From Pelomonas parva (lineage in GTDB: Bacteria; Pseudomonadota; Gammaproteobacteria; Burkholderiales; Burkholderiaceae_C): DNA of 64,000 bases. Positions 34,355 through 41,834 of the stretch are shown piece after piece. Each line of letters starts with the position of its first letter. The first letter of the stretch is position 1. The stretch covers positions 744,001 through 808,000 of the forward strand of contig NZ_JBIGHV010000001.1 in the NCBI RefSeq assembly GCF_043555835.1, given 5' to 3'. Made by a program: the position numbers and the translations under genes. Below the pieces are notes generated by a model that saw only the letters and a program-made list of their open reading frames with translations, had not been told where the DNA came from and did no database searches.

Positions 34355-35782
34355 ATGAGCCCAGCCACGAGCCCGCAGACCCTGTACGACAAACTCTGGA
34401 CCTCGCATGTGGTCAGCGAAGACCGCGATGAGCACGGCGACACCACGGCGCTGATCTACATCGACCGCCAGATGCTGCACGAGGTGAGCAGCCCGCAGGG
34501 CTTCGAGGGCCTGCGCATGCGCGGCCTGCCGGTGCGCCGCGCCGAGACCCAGCTCGCCGTGGCCGACCACGCCGTGCCCACCCGCCACCGCGACCAGCCC
34601 ATCGCCGACCCGCTGGCGCGTGAGCAGGTGGCGCTGCTGGAGCGCAACACCACGGCCACCGGCCTGCGCTACATCCCGCTGACCGACGGTCGCCACGGCA
34701 TCGTCCACGTCATCGGCCCCGAGCAGGGCTTCACGCTGCCGGGCATCACGCTGGTCTGCGGCGACTCGCACACCTCCACCCACGGCGCCTTCGGTGCGCT
34801 GGCCTTCGGTATCGGCGCGAGCGAGGTCGAATGCGTGCTAGCCACGCAGACCCTGCGCCAGCGCCGCGCGCGCAACCTGCGCGTGCGGGTCAGCGGCACG
34901 CTGCCGCCGGGCGTCACGGCCAAGGACGTGATCCTGGCCGTCATCGGCCGGCTCGGTGCCTCGGGCGCGGTGGGCCACACGCTGGAGTTCTGCGGCGACA
35001 CCATCGAAGCCATGACGATGGCCGAGCGCATGACGGTCTGCAACATGAGCATCGAGGCCGGCGCGCGCAGCGGCCTGATCGCGCCGGACGAGCGCACCTA
35101 CGCCTGGCTGGAAGGCCGGCCCATGGCGCCACGCGGCGCGCAGTGGGAGCAGGCGCTGGACTACTGGCGCACGCTGCACAGCGATGCCGGCGCCGTGTTC
35201 GACCGCAGCATCGACCTCGACGCGAACACGCTGGCCCCGCAGGTGACCTGGGGCACCAGCCCCGACCAGGTGCTGGCCATCGACGGCCGCGTGCCCGACC
35301 CGGCCACGGCACCGAACGACGCCGCCGCCCGCAAGATCGCCCGCGCGCTCGACTACATGGGCCTGAGCGCTGGCACACCGCTGCAGGACGTGGCCATCGA
35401 CCACGTCTTCATCGGCTCCTGCACCAACAGCCGCATCGAGGACTTGCGCGCCGCCGCCGCCCAGTTGCAGGGGCGCCGCAAGGCCGAGCATGTGAAGGCG
35501 CTGGTGGTGCCCGGCTCGGCCCAGGTGGCGCGCCAGGCCGAGGCCGAAGGGTTGGACCGCCTCTTCACCGCCGCCGGCTTCGAGTGGCGCGAGCCGGCCT
35601 GCTCGCTGTGCGTGGCGATGAACGACGACCGCCTGCTGCCGGGCGAGCGCTGCGCGAGCACCAGCAACCGCAATTTCGAGGGCCGCCAGGGCGTGGGCGC
35701 CCGCACCCACCTCGTCAGCCCGGCGATGGCCGCCGAGAGCGCCATCGCCGGCCACCTGGCCGACCCCCGCACGGAGCGCTGA
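34355..35782 (+). CDS. LeuC-like hydro-lyase large subunit (aconitase superfamily)
   Basis: A 475-aa protein with the three 4Fe-4S cysteines of the aconitase superfamily: one in FIGSCTNSRIEDL and two in EPACSLCVAMNDD. It also has VCGDSHTSTHGAFGALAFGIGASEVE. Sequence and length fit the isopropylmalate isomerase large subunit, but there is no leuA or leuB nearby, and the partner is an isocitrate-lyase-like protein. Maleate, citraconate and 2,3-dimethylmaleate hydratases are also of this type, so a catabolic hydratase is more likely than leucine synthesis. It overlaps the small-subunit gene by 1 bp. Confidence 0.88.
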   Translation: MSPATSPQTLYDKLWTSHVVSEDRDEHGDTTALIYIDRQMLHEVSSPQGFEGLRMRGLPVRRAETQLAVADHAVPTRHRDQPIADPLAREQVALLERNTTATGLRYIPLTDGRHGIVHVIGPEQGFTLPGITLVCGDSHTSTHGAFGALAFGIGASEVECVLATQTLRQRRARNLRVRVSGTLPPGVTAKDVILAVIGRLGASGAVGHTLEFCGDTIEAMTMAERMTVCNMSIEAGARSGLIAPDERTYAWLEGRPMAPRGAQWEQALDYWRTLHSDAGAVFDRSIDLDANTLAPQVTWGTSPDQVLAIDGRVPDPATAPNDAAARKIARALDYMGLSAGTPLQDVAIDHVFIGSCTNSRIEDLRAAAAQLQGRRKAEHVKALVVPGSAQVARQAEAEGLDRLFTAAGFEWREPACSLCVAMNDDRLLPGERCASTSNRNFEGRQGVGARTHLVSPAMAAESAIAGHLADPRTER

Positions 35783-36390
35783 TGAAAGCCTTCACCACCC
35801 TGCACTCGGTCGCCGCACCGATGCCCGATGCCGACATCGACACCGACATCATCTTCCCCGGCCGCTTCCTGGTGCTGACGCAGAAGGCGGGCCTGGGCCC
35901 CTATGCCTTCTACGAAAAGCGCTTCGACGATCAAGGCCGGGAACGGCCAGACTTCGTGCTGCACCGGCCGCGCTGGCGCGGGGCCGCGATCCTGGTGGCC
36001 GGCGCCAACTTCGGCTGCGGCTCCAGCCGCGAGCAGGCGCCGTGGGCGCTGGCCGACCTGGGCCTGCGCTGCATCATCGCGCCGGGCTTCGGCGACATCT
36101 TTCAGTCCAACTGTCTGAACAACGGCCTGCTGCCCATCCGCCTGGCTGCCGCCGAGCATGCCCGCGTGATGGCCGCCGCGCAGGCCGGCCAGGCACTGAC
36201 GGTGGACCTGGCCGCCAGCACCATCACGCTGGCCGACGGTGGCCTGATCCGCTTCGACATTGCCGAGCGCGCGCGCCAGGCGCTGCTGGAAGGCCGCGAC
36301 GAGATCGAGCGCATCCGCCAGGACGCCGGCCCGGCGATTGCCGACTTCGAGGCGCAGCAGCGCCAGCGCCAGCCCTGGCTCTACACCTGA
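35782..36390 (+). CDS. LeuD-like hydro-lyase small subunit
   Basis: A 202-aa swivelling domain subunit: DADIDTDIIFPGRFL (17-31), the active-site loop ANFGCGSSREQAPWALADLG, and GFGDIFQSNCLNNGLLPIRL. It pairs with the large subunit just upstream. In LeuD-type proteins the substrate-specificity loop lies in the DIIFPGRFL area; this one has a long YAFYEKRFDDQGRERPDF insert after it, as in true LeuD. So the classical substrate, substituted maleates, or both remain possible. Confidence 0.9.
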   Translation: MKAFTTLHSVAAPMPDADIDTDIIFPGRFLVLTQKAGLGPYAFYEKRFDDQGRERPDFVLHRPRWRGAAILVAGANFGCGSSREQAPWALADLGLRCIIAPGFGDIFQSNCLNNGLLPIRLAAAEHARVMAAAQAGQALTVDLAASTITLADGGLIRFDIAERARQALLEGRDEIERIRQDAGPAIADFEAQQRQRQPWLYT

Positions 36391-36420
36391 CCTAACACCC
36401 ACTCAAAGCGCATACCGACC

Positions 36421-37284
36421 ATGGCCAATCCCATCTTTCGCCAGATGCTCGACAAGGGCGAGTTCTTCGTCGTCCCCGGCATGCAGGACATGATCGCCAC
36501 CGCCGTGGCCAACAAGGTGGGCTTTCCCATCGTCTACGGCAGCGGCTACTGGCTGACCGCCTCCAGCCTGGGCCTGCCCGACGCCGGCATCGCCAGCTAC
36601 ACGCAGATGCTGGACCGCATGGCCACGCTGGTGCAGACCAGCAACGCCGCCGTCATCGCCGACGGCGACACCGGCTACGGCGGCCTGCTGAACGTGGCAC
36701 ACACGGTGCGCGGCTACGAGAAGGCCGGCGTCACCGCCATCCAGATCGAGGACCAGGAGTTCCCCAAGAAGTGCGGCCACACGCCATTCAAGCGCTGCGT
36801 GCCGCTGGAAGACATGGTGGAGAAGATCAAGGTCGCCGCCGAGACGCGCGAGGACAAGAGGAACTTCCTCATCATTGCCCGCACCGATTCGCGCGCCGGC
36901 TTCGGCGTGGACGACGCGATGCGCCGGCTGGAGGCCTATGCGAAGGCCGGCGCCGACGTGCTGTTCTTCGAGGCGCCGCAGTCCGAGGAAGAGATGCGCC
37001 GCGCCTGCGAGGCCTTCGACCTGCCGATGATGGCCAACATGGCCGACGGCGGCAAGACGCCCATCCTGCCGGCCGCCACGCTGAAGGACATCGGCTATGC
37101 GTTTGCCATCTACCCGTCCATGACCAGCCTGGTGGCGGCTGCGGCGATGGAGCAGGCACTGCGCCATCTCAAGGATCAAGGACTGAGCCAGGTGCCCGAC
37201 CTGCCGATGTTCGACTTCACCGAGTTCTGCAAGCTGATCGGCTTCCAGGAAGTCTGGGACTTCGAGAAACGCTGGGCAAAGTGA
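36421..37284 (+). CDS. Isocitrate lyase/PEP mutase superfamily lyase (methylisocitrate- or dimethylmalate-lyase-like)
   Basis: A 287-aa TIM-barrel enzyme. It has Mg-binding DGDTGYGG (81-88), the flexible active-site loop IEDQEFPKKCGH with the KKCGH signature (116-120), and IARTDSRAGFGVDDAMRRLEAY. KKCGH marks lyases (isocitrate, 2-methylisocitrate, 2,3-dimethylmalate) rather than mutases. Directly behind the LeuC/LeuD-like hydratase, a maleate-to-malate-to-pyruvate step sequence is suggested, as in the dimethylmalate route of nicotinate fermentation. Oxaloacetate decarboxylases share the fold and remain an alternative. Confidence 0.88.
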   Translation: MANPIFRQMLDKGEFFVVPGMQDMIATAVANKVGFPIVYGSGYWLTASSLGLPDAGIASYTQMLDRMATLVQTSNAAVIADGDTGYGGLLNVAHTVRGYEKAGVTAIQIEDQEFPKKCGHTPFKRCVPLEDMVEKIKVAAETREDKRNFLIIARTDSRAGFGVDDAMRRLEAYAKAGADVLFFEAPQSEEEMRRACEAFDLPMMANMADGGKTPILPAATLKDIGYAFAIYPSMTSLVAAAAMEQALRHLKDQGLSQVPDLPMFDFTEFCKLIGFQEVWDFEKRWAK

Positions 37285-37333
37285 TGTGAGCCCCTCGCCC
37301 AGCGCGCCCCGCTGCACGCGGGCTCGCTGGTCG

Positions 37334-37378
37334 GTCCCCCGAGGGGACGGCGATGCTTGCGGCGTTGAACCGCAAGCA
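37334..37378. other. Two adjacent hairpins in the operon gap
   Basis: GTCCCC-cga-GGGGAC (37334-37348) and TGCTTGCGG / CCGCAAGCA with a 7-base loop (37354-37378) lie in the 187-bp gap between the lyase and esterase genes. There is no T-run, so this is not a clear terminator. It could stabilise or process the mRNA. Confidence 0.35.
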
Positions 37379-37471
37379 CATCGCCCAACGGGCCGGCTTG
37401 GGAGCGGCCCGGCGCTCGGCCCAAATGCATGCGCTTCATCCGCAGCGCCACGGACACCTGATAGGACCGTC

Positions 37472-38659
37472 ATGACCCTGATTCGATCCACCGCTGCCGC
37501 CCTGTTGGCCATCTGCGCCAGCGCCCAGGCTCAGCAGCCGGCACCGGCCGCCCCTGCCTGCGAACAGCGCACGCCGATGCAGCGCCCGCTGCAGTACCGC
37601 TCGGTCGAGCCGCTCGCCGATGGCCGCGTGTCGTTCCGGCTGTGCGCGCCGGTCGCCGAGGCGGTGCGGCTGGTGAGCCCCGACGTGGAGGGCATTCCCG
37701 GCGGCTTCGACGGCAAGCCTGCCGGCCTGGCGATGGCGCGTGACGCGCAAGGCTTCTGGCAGGCGAGCACGCCGTCCGCCGTGCCCGCAGGCCGCTGGCG
37801 CTACGGCTTCCAGATCGGCGGCGTGGTGCTGCCGGACCCGCAGGGCTCACAGCATTCCGAGCTGGCGCGCGGCGTGCGCTCGGTGTTCGACGTGGCCGGC
37901 GCTGCGGGCGACCCCACCAACTGGCAGCCTGGCATCGCGCATGGCCAGGTGGCGACGATGGAGTACGCATCCACCCTGCCCGGCGTGGTGCGCCGTGCCC
38001 ACGTTTACACGCCACCGGGCTACGAGGCCGGCGGCGCGCAACGCTACCCGGTGCTGTATCTGGTGCATGGCTATGGCGACAGCGACGACAGCTGGACTTC
38101 CGTCGGCGCGGCCCATCGCATCCTCGACGCGCTGATCGCCTCGGGCAAGGCGCGGCCGATGATCGTCGTCATGCCCAACGGCCACACGCCGGACCGCGCC
38201 GAGGTCAACCCGATGAACAACACCGACTTCGGCGACGACCTGCTGAAGACGCTGGTGCCGCTGGTCGACGGCCGCTACCGCACGGTCGCCAAGCCCCAGC
38301 AGCGGGCGATGGCCGGCCTGTCGATGGGCGGCATGCACACGCTGAACTTCGGCCTGCCGCGGCCGGATGTCTTTGGCGCCATCGGCGTGTTCAGCATGGG
38401 CGTCGGCGTCGGCGGCCCGGCGTCGCTGGACGACTACAAGCAGCGCCACGCCGAAGGCCTGAAGCGGCGCGCCGCCCAGGGCGGGCTGGTGTACTACGCC
38501 TACGGCAAGACCGACTTCATCCACGCGCTGGCCGCGCCGACGCGGCAGTTGCTCGACGAGGTCAAGATCCGCCACACCTGGTACGAGACCGAGGGCGGCC
38601 ACACCTGGGCGAACTGGCGGCACTACCTGGCGGAACTGGCGCCCCAGCTGTTCCGTTGA
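37472..38659 (+). CDS. Exported esterase D / feruloyl-esterase-like hydrolase
   Basis: A 395-aa protein with a Sec signal (STAAALLAICASAQAQQ). An N-terminal CBM48-like beta domain (GRVSFRLCAPVAEAVRLVSPDVEG) precedes an esterase-D-fold domain with YLVHGYGDSDDSW, nucleophile AGLSMGGMHTL, and His in TEGGHTWANWRHYL. This architecture is that of bacterial feruloyl and related carbohydrate esterases. It would release acids from an esterified substrate in the periplasm. Confidence 0.88.
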   Translation: MTLIRSTAAALLAICASAQAQQPAPAAPACEQRTPMQRPLQYRSVEPLADGRVSFRLCAPVAEAVRLVSPDVEGIPGGFDGKPAGLAMARDAQGFWQASTPSAVPAGRWRYGFQIGGVVLPDPQGSQHSELARGVRSVFDVAGAAGDPTNWQPGIAHGQVATMEYASTLPGVVRRAHVYTPPGYEAGGAQRYPVLYLVHGYGDSDDSWTSVGAAHRILDALIASGKARPMIVVMPNGHTPDRAEVNPMNNTDFGDDLLKTLVPLVDGRYRTVAKPQQRAMAGLSMGGMHTLNFGLPRPDVFGAIGVFSMGVGVGGPASLDDYKQRHAEGLKRRAAQGGLVYYAYGKTDFIHALAAPTRQLLDEVKIRHTWYETEGGHTWANWRHYLAELAPQLFR

Positions 38660-38700
38660 GGCCGACCGCACTTCCACCTTCTTCACGCGAGCCGATCACC

Positions 38701-39555
38701 ATGACCTCACCCCTCTCGACACATCGCCGCCTGCTGCTGCAAGGCCTGGCCGGCATGGCCGCCACCGGGCTGGCCGGTGCCGACACCGGCGCCGCCCTGC
38801 CCACCGACGAGCGCCTGCGCCGCTTCCTGATGATGCGCGGCGCCCTCGACGACCGGCTGGTCATCGGCGAGATCGATGCGCAGTTCCATGCCGTCATCAA
38901 CGGCCAGACGGTGCCCTTGTGCGGCCTGCTGGCCACGACCTTCACGCGCTGGCAGGCCGCGGGCGATGGCACCTGGCTGTCGGCCAGCTTCGAGCATGTG
39001 TACTACACCGACATCGCCTCCGGTGCGGTGCTCACCGAGTGGCGCAACCCCGTGACCGGCCGCACGGTGGCGGTGCCGGCCTACTCCTCCAGGCCCACCG
39101 TGCGGCGCCTGACGCCGGACCTGAGCGCCACGCCCATCCAGCCGATGCCGCCCGGCACGACGATGGAGGACCGCGTCAACGCCGCCTACGAGGACCGCGG
39201 CGAGCAGGTGTTCGTCGAGCGCGTGCAGGCCGTGCTGCCGCGCCCGGGTCAGGCCTTGCCCTATGCCTATGGCGAACTCGTCACGCTGCGTGCGCCGCTG
39301 GCCGCGCTGCGTGACCCGAAGGCGCGCCAGGTCCGCGCGCGCAACAGCTTCAGCTCGGTGAGCGGCTGGCGGCCGTGGATGCAGATGGGCGACCAGCCCG
39401 GCCATGTGCTGGGCCATGGCAGCGGCAGCTACGGGCTGACGCTGGACGAGATCAATCCGCGCTGGCTGGCGGCGGCCCGTGCGGGCAGCGTGGAATGGCT
39501 GGCCGACCCGGCCGCCCGGCTGGTGCCGCTGCTGGCGGCAGCCGTGAAGGCCTGA
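38701..39555 (+). CDS. DUF1838 family protein (copy 2)
   Basis: A 284-aa protein with a short Arg-containing export signal (HRRLLLQGLAGMAATGLAGA). DUF1838 features match the copy at 25114: TEWRNPVTGRTVAVPAYSS and SGWRPWMQMGDQPGHVLGHG. It is about 35 residues shorter and diverged. It lies between two exported esterases with 2-45 bp spacing, again placing DUF1838 with periplasmic substrate processing. Activity unknown. Confidence 0.75.
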   Translation: MTSPLSTHRRLLLQGLAGMAATGLAGADTGAALPTDERLRRFLMMRGALDDRLVIGEIDAQFHAVINGQTVPLCGLLATTFTRWQAAGDGTWLSASFEHVYYTDIASGAVLTEWRNPVTGRTVAVPAYSSRPTVRRLTPDLSATPIQPMPPGTTMEDRVNAAYEDRGEQVFVERVQAVLPRPGQALPYAYGELVTLRAPLAALRDPKARQVRARNSFSSVSGWRPWMQMGDQPGHVLGHGSGSYGLTLDEINPRWLAAARAGSVEWLADPAARLVPLLAAAVKA

Positions 39556-39557
39556 CC

Positions 39558-40592
39558 ATGGCCGGCCACCGTCGACGCCTCTTCACCGCAGCAACGGCGC
39601 TGTCCCTGGCGCTGGCGGCCCTGCCATCGCTCACCGCAGCGGCCAGCGAGGCCGCGCCAGCCGCGCCCTGCGTGCAGGGCGTGTGCGTGCTGCCTGCGCG
39701 GCAGGTCTGGCCGACCGGGCAGCCCGCGTTGGCGGACTGGTTCGGCAGCGTGCCCAACGCCGGCCCCGATGAAGAACGCGAGGGCGGCGACGTCGTCTTC
39801 AACATCAGCCGGCCCAGCTACCAGCCCTTCCTGCCCGAGCCCGGCCGGGCCACCGGCGCGGCCGTGCTGGTGGCGCCGGGCGGAGGGTTCCGGCACCTGT
39901 CGGTCCGCAAGGACGGCACCGAGGTGGCGCAATTCCTGGCCGAGCGCGGCATCGCCGCCTTCGTGCTGCGCTACCGCACCATCTACCAGCCGCCCACCGA
40001 GAGCGCCGAGGCGTACCGGCAGCGCGTCTTCACGGCCATGACCACCGGCCCGCAGGGCCAGATCGGCGCGGCCGGCGCGGCCGATGGCCTGCAGGCGCTG
40101 CGCGAGATCCGTGCGCATGCGGCCGAGTTCGGCATCGACCCGCAGCGCGTCGGCGCCGTCGGCTTCTCGGCCGGCGGCCACGTCGTGGGCATGCTGGCGC
40201 TGGCGGCCGACCTGCGCGACCGGCCCGCCTTCACCGGCCTCATCTACGGCCTGCCGTTGCTGACGCCGCCGACGCTGCCGCCCGCCCACCTGCCCTATCC
40301 GCCCGGCACGCCCAAGGAGCCGTGGCTGCAGCCCGCACCGACGCCGGCGCCCGGCGCGCTGCCGCCCTTCTTCATCGCGATGGCCCAGGACGACCGGCTG
40401 GTCGGCACGGGCGTGCGCGGCTTCTACGCGGCGCTGATGGCGGCCGGCTACAGCCCGGAGCTGCACCTCTACGCCAGCGGCGGCCACAGCTTCGGCATGA
40501 AGACCCAGGGCACGACCTCCGACCTCTGGGCCGAGTCCTTCCACGCCTGGATCAAGGCCCTGGGGTTCAAGCAGGCGGGCAAGGCACGCTGA
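39558..40592 (+). CDS. Exported alpha/beta hydrolase, BD-FAE/acetyl-xylan-esterase-like (tandem copy 1)
   Basis: A 344-aa protein with a Sec signal (FTAATALSLALAALPSLTAAA) and a Cys pair APCVQGVCVLP after it. Esterase motifs: AVLVAPGGGFRHLSVRKDGTEVA for the oxyanion hole, nucleophile VGFSAGGHVVG, and His in YASGGHSFGMK. It is a clear tandem duplicate of the next gene. Likely a periplasmic esterase for small acyl groups. Confidence 0.88.
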   Translation: MAGHRRRLFTAATALSLALAALPSLTAAASEAAPAAPCVQGVCVLPARQVWPTGQPALADWFGSVPNAGPDEEREGGDVVFNISRPSYQPFLPEPGRATGAAVLVAPGGGFRHLSVRKDGTEVAQFLAERGIAAFVLRYRTIYQPPTESAEAYRQRVFTAMTTGPQGQIGAAGAADGLQALREIRAHAAEFGIDPQRVGAVGFSAGGHVVGMLALAADLRDRPAFTGLIYGLPLLTPPTLPPAHLPYPPGTPKEPWLQPAPTPAPGALPPFFIAMAQDDRLVGTGVRGFYAALMAAGYSPELHLYASGGHSFGMKTQGTTSDLWAESFHAWIKALGFKQAGKAR

Positions 40593-40599
40593 CCCGGGC

Positions 40600-40661
40600 G
40601 TGGCCGTCAGGCGGACAGGTCGGCGCCCGCGCTTGGCGTGAGCGAGGGCTGGGCATAGCGT
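40600..40661 (+). promoter_or_regulatory. Candidate promoter: IclR-type box before the second tandem esterase
   Basis: The core GGCCGTCAGGCGGAC (40602-40616) resembles the one at 57873-57887. Exactly 37 bp after the 19-bp box comes TAGCGT (40656-40661). It would give the second esterase its own promoter, 8 bp after the first one's stop. Confidence 0.45.
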
Positions 40662-40698
40662 GGATCGTCTCCACCACCGCTTGCACCCAGCCCGCCCC

Positions 40699-41703
40699 AT
40701 GCCGTCCCAACGAAGAACCCTCCTCAAGGCCACCGCGCTGTCGCTCGCGCTGGCCGCAGCATCCGGCACCAGCCAGGCCGCGCCCTGCACCCAGGACGTC
40801 TGCACGCTGGCGCCCCAACTGCTGTGGCCGGCCGGCGTGCCCGCCATCCCCAACTGGCCGGGCACGGCGCCCGCCATCGGGCGGGACGAAGTGCGCGAAG
40901 GCGGCGAGATCGTCGTCAACGTCAGCCAGCCCAGCTACCAGGCCTGGCTGCCCCGGGCCAGCAAGGCCACGGGCGCGGCAGTGCTGATCGCGCCGGGTGG
41001 CGGCTTCAGCGCGCTGTCCATCCGCAGCGAGGGCACGCAGGTGGCGCAGTGGCTTGCCGAGCGCGGCATCGCGGCCTTCGTGCTGCGCTACCGCACCTTC
41101 CACCAGTCGCCCGGCGAGACGCGGGAGTCGTTGAACAAGCGCATGTTCGGCAGCCTGGCCAGTGGCCTGGCGGGCGCGGCCGGCGTGGCCGACGGCATGG
41201 AGGCACTGCGCCAGATCCGCGCCGGAGCCGCCGGGTTCGGCATCGACCCGCAACGCATCGGCGCGGTGGGCTTCTCCGCCGGCGGCCATGTGGTGGGCAT
41301 GATGGCCCTGGCCGCCAACGAGCGAGAGCGGCCCAACTTCGTCGGCCTGATCTACGGCATGCCCATGACGACGCCCCTGCCGCCGCTGCCGCCCGCCCAC
41401 CTGCCCTACCCCGAAGGCACGCCCAAGGAGCCCTGGCTGCGCCCCAAGCCCACGCCGGCACCGGGCGCCCTGCCGCCAACCTTCATCGCCATGGCGCAGG
41501 ACGACCTGGCCGTCGGCACCGGCGTGCGGGCCTATTACGACGCGATGTTCGCCGCCGGCTACCGGCCGGAGCTGCACCTGTACCAGCGCGGCAACCACGG
41601 CTTCGGCATGCGCCAACAGGGCAGCACCAGCGACCGCTGGCTCGACGCCTTCGGCGGGTGGATAGCCGCCGAGGGTTTCAACAAGCGGCCGCCCGCCCCA
41701 TAA
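40699..41703 (+). CDS. Exported alpha/beta hydrolase, BD-FAE-like (tandem copy 2)
   Basis: A 334-aa paralogue of the preceding gene: signal SQRRTLLKATALSLALAAASG (with a twin Arg), Cys pair APCTQDVCTLAP, AVLIAPGGGFSALSIRSEGTQVA, nucleophile VGFSAGGHVVG, and His in RGNHGFGMRQ. The near-identical PPAHLPYP-GTPKEPWL stretch in both points to a recent duplication. It is the last gene before a convergent TonB receptor gene. Confidence 0.88.
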   Translation: MPSQRRTLLKATALSLALAAASGTSQAAPCTQDVCTLAPQLLWPAGVPAIPNWPGTAPAIGRDEVREGGEIVVNVSQPSYQAWLPRASKATGAAVLIAPGGGFSALSIRSEGTQVAQWLAERGIAAFVLRYRTFHQSPGETRESLNKRMFGSLASGLAGAAGVADGMEALRQIRAGAAGFGIDPQRIGAVGFSAGGHVVGMMALAANERERPNFVGLIYGMPMTTPLPPLPPAHLPYPEGTPKEPWLRPKPTPAPGALPPTFIAMAQDDLAVGTGVRAYYDAMFAAGYRPELHLYQRGNHGFGMRQQGSTSDRWLDAFGGWIAAEGFNKRPPAP

Positions 41704-41747
41704 GCGGCAAGAGCCGCAAGACCTGGCCCTGCCCGGCCCAAAACAGT

Positions 41748-41778
41748 TCGGCCCGGGTCCTCGTGAGACCCGGGCCGA
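41748..41778. terminator. Strong hairpin between convergent genes, probable bidirectional terminator
   Basis: A 12-bp perfect stem TCGGCCCGGGTC / GACCCGGGCCGA with a 7-base loop. On the minus strand it is followed by CTGTTTT. It lies between the esterase (+) and the TonB receptor (-). A second small hairpin, GGCCTGC/GCAGGCC, is at 41811-41828. Confidence 0.6.
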
Positions 41779-41834
41779 TGGCAGGTCATCGCAGCTTCGC
41801 GATGTGAACCGGCCTGCTTGCGCAGGCCCTGGGT

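Noticed and set aside
34355..36390. Leucine biosynthesis leuCD
   Set aside because: Sequence alone allows it, but no leuA or leuB is present and the genes sit between a catabolic IclR gene and an isocitrate-lyase-like gene; kept as an alternative only.
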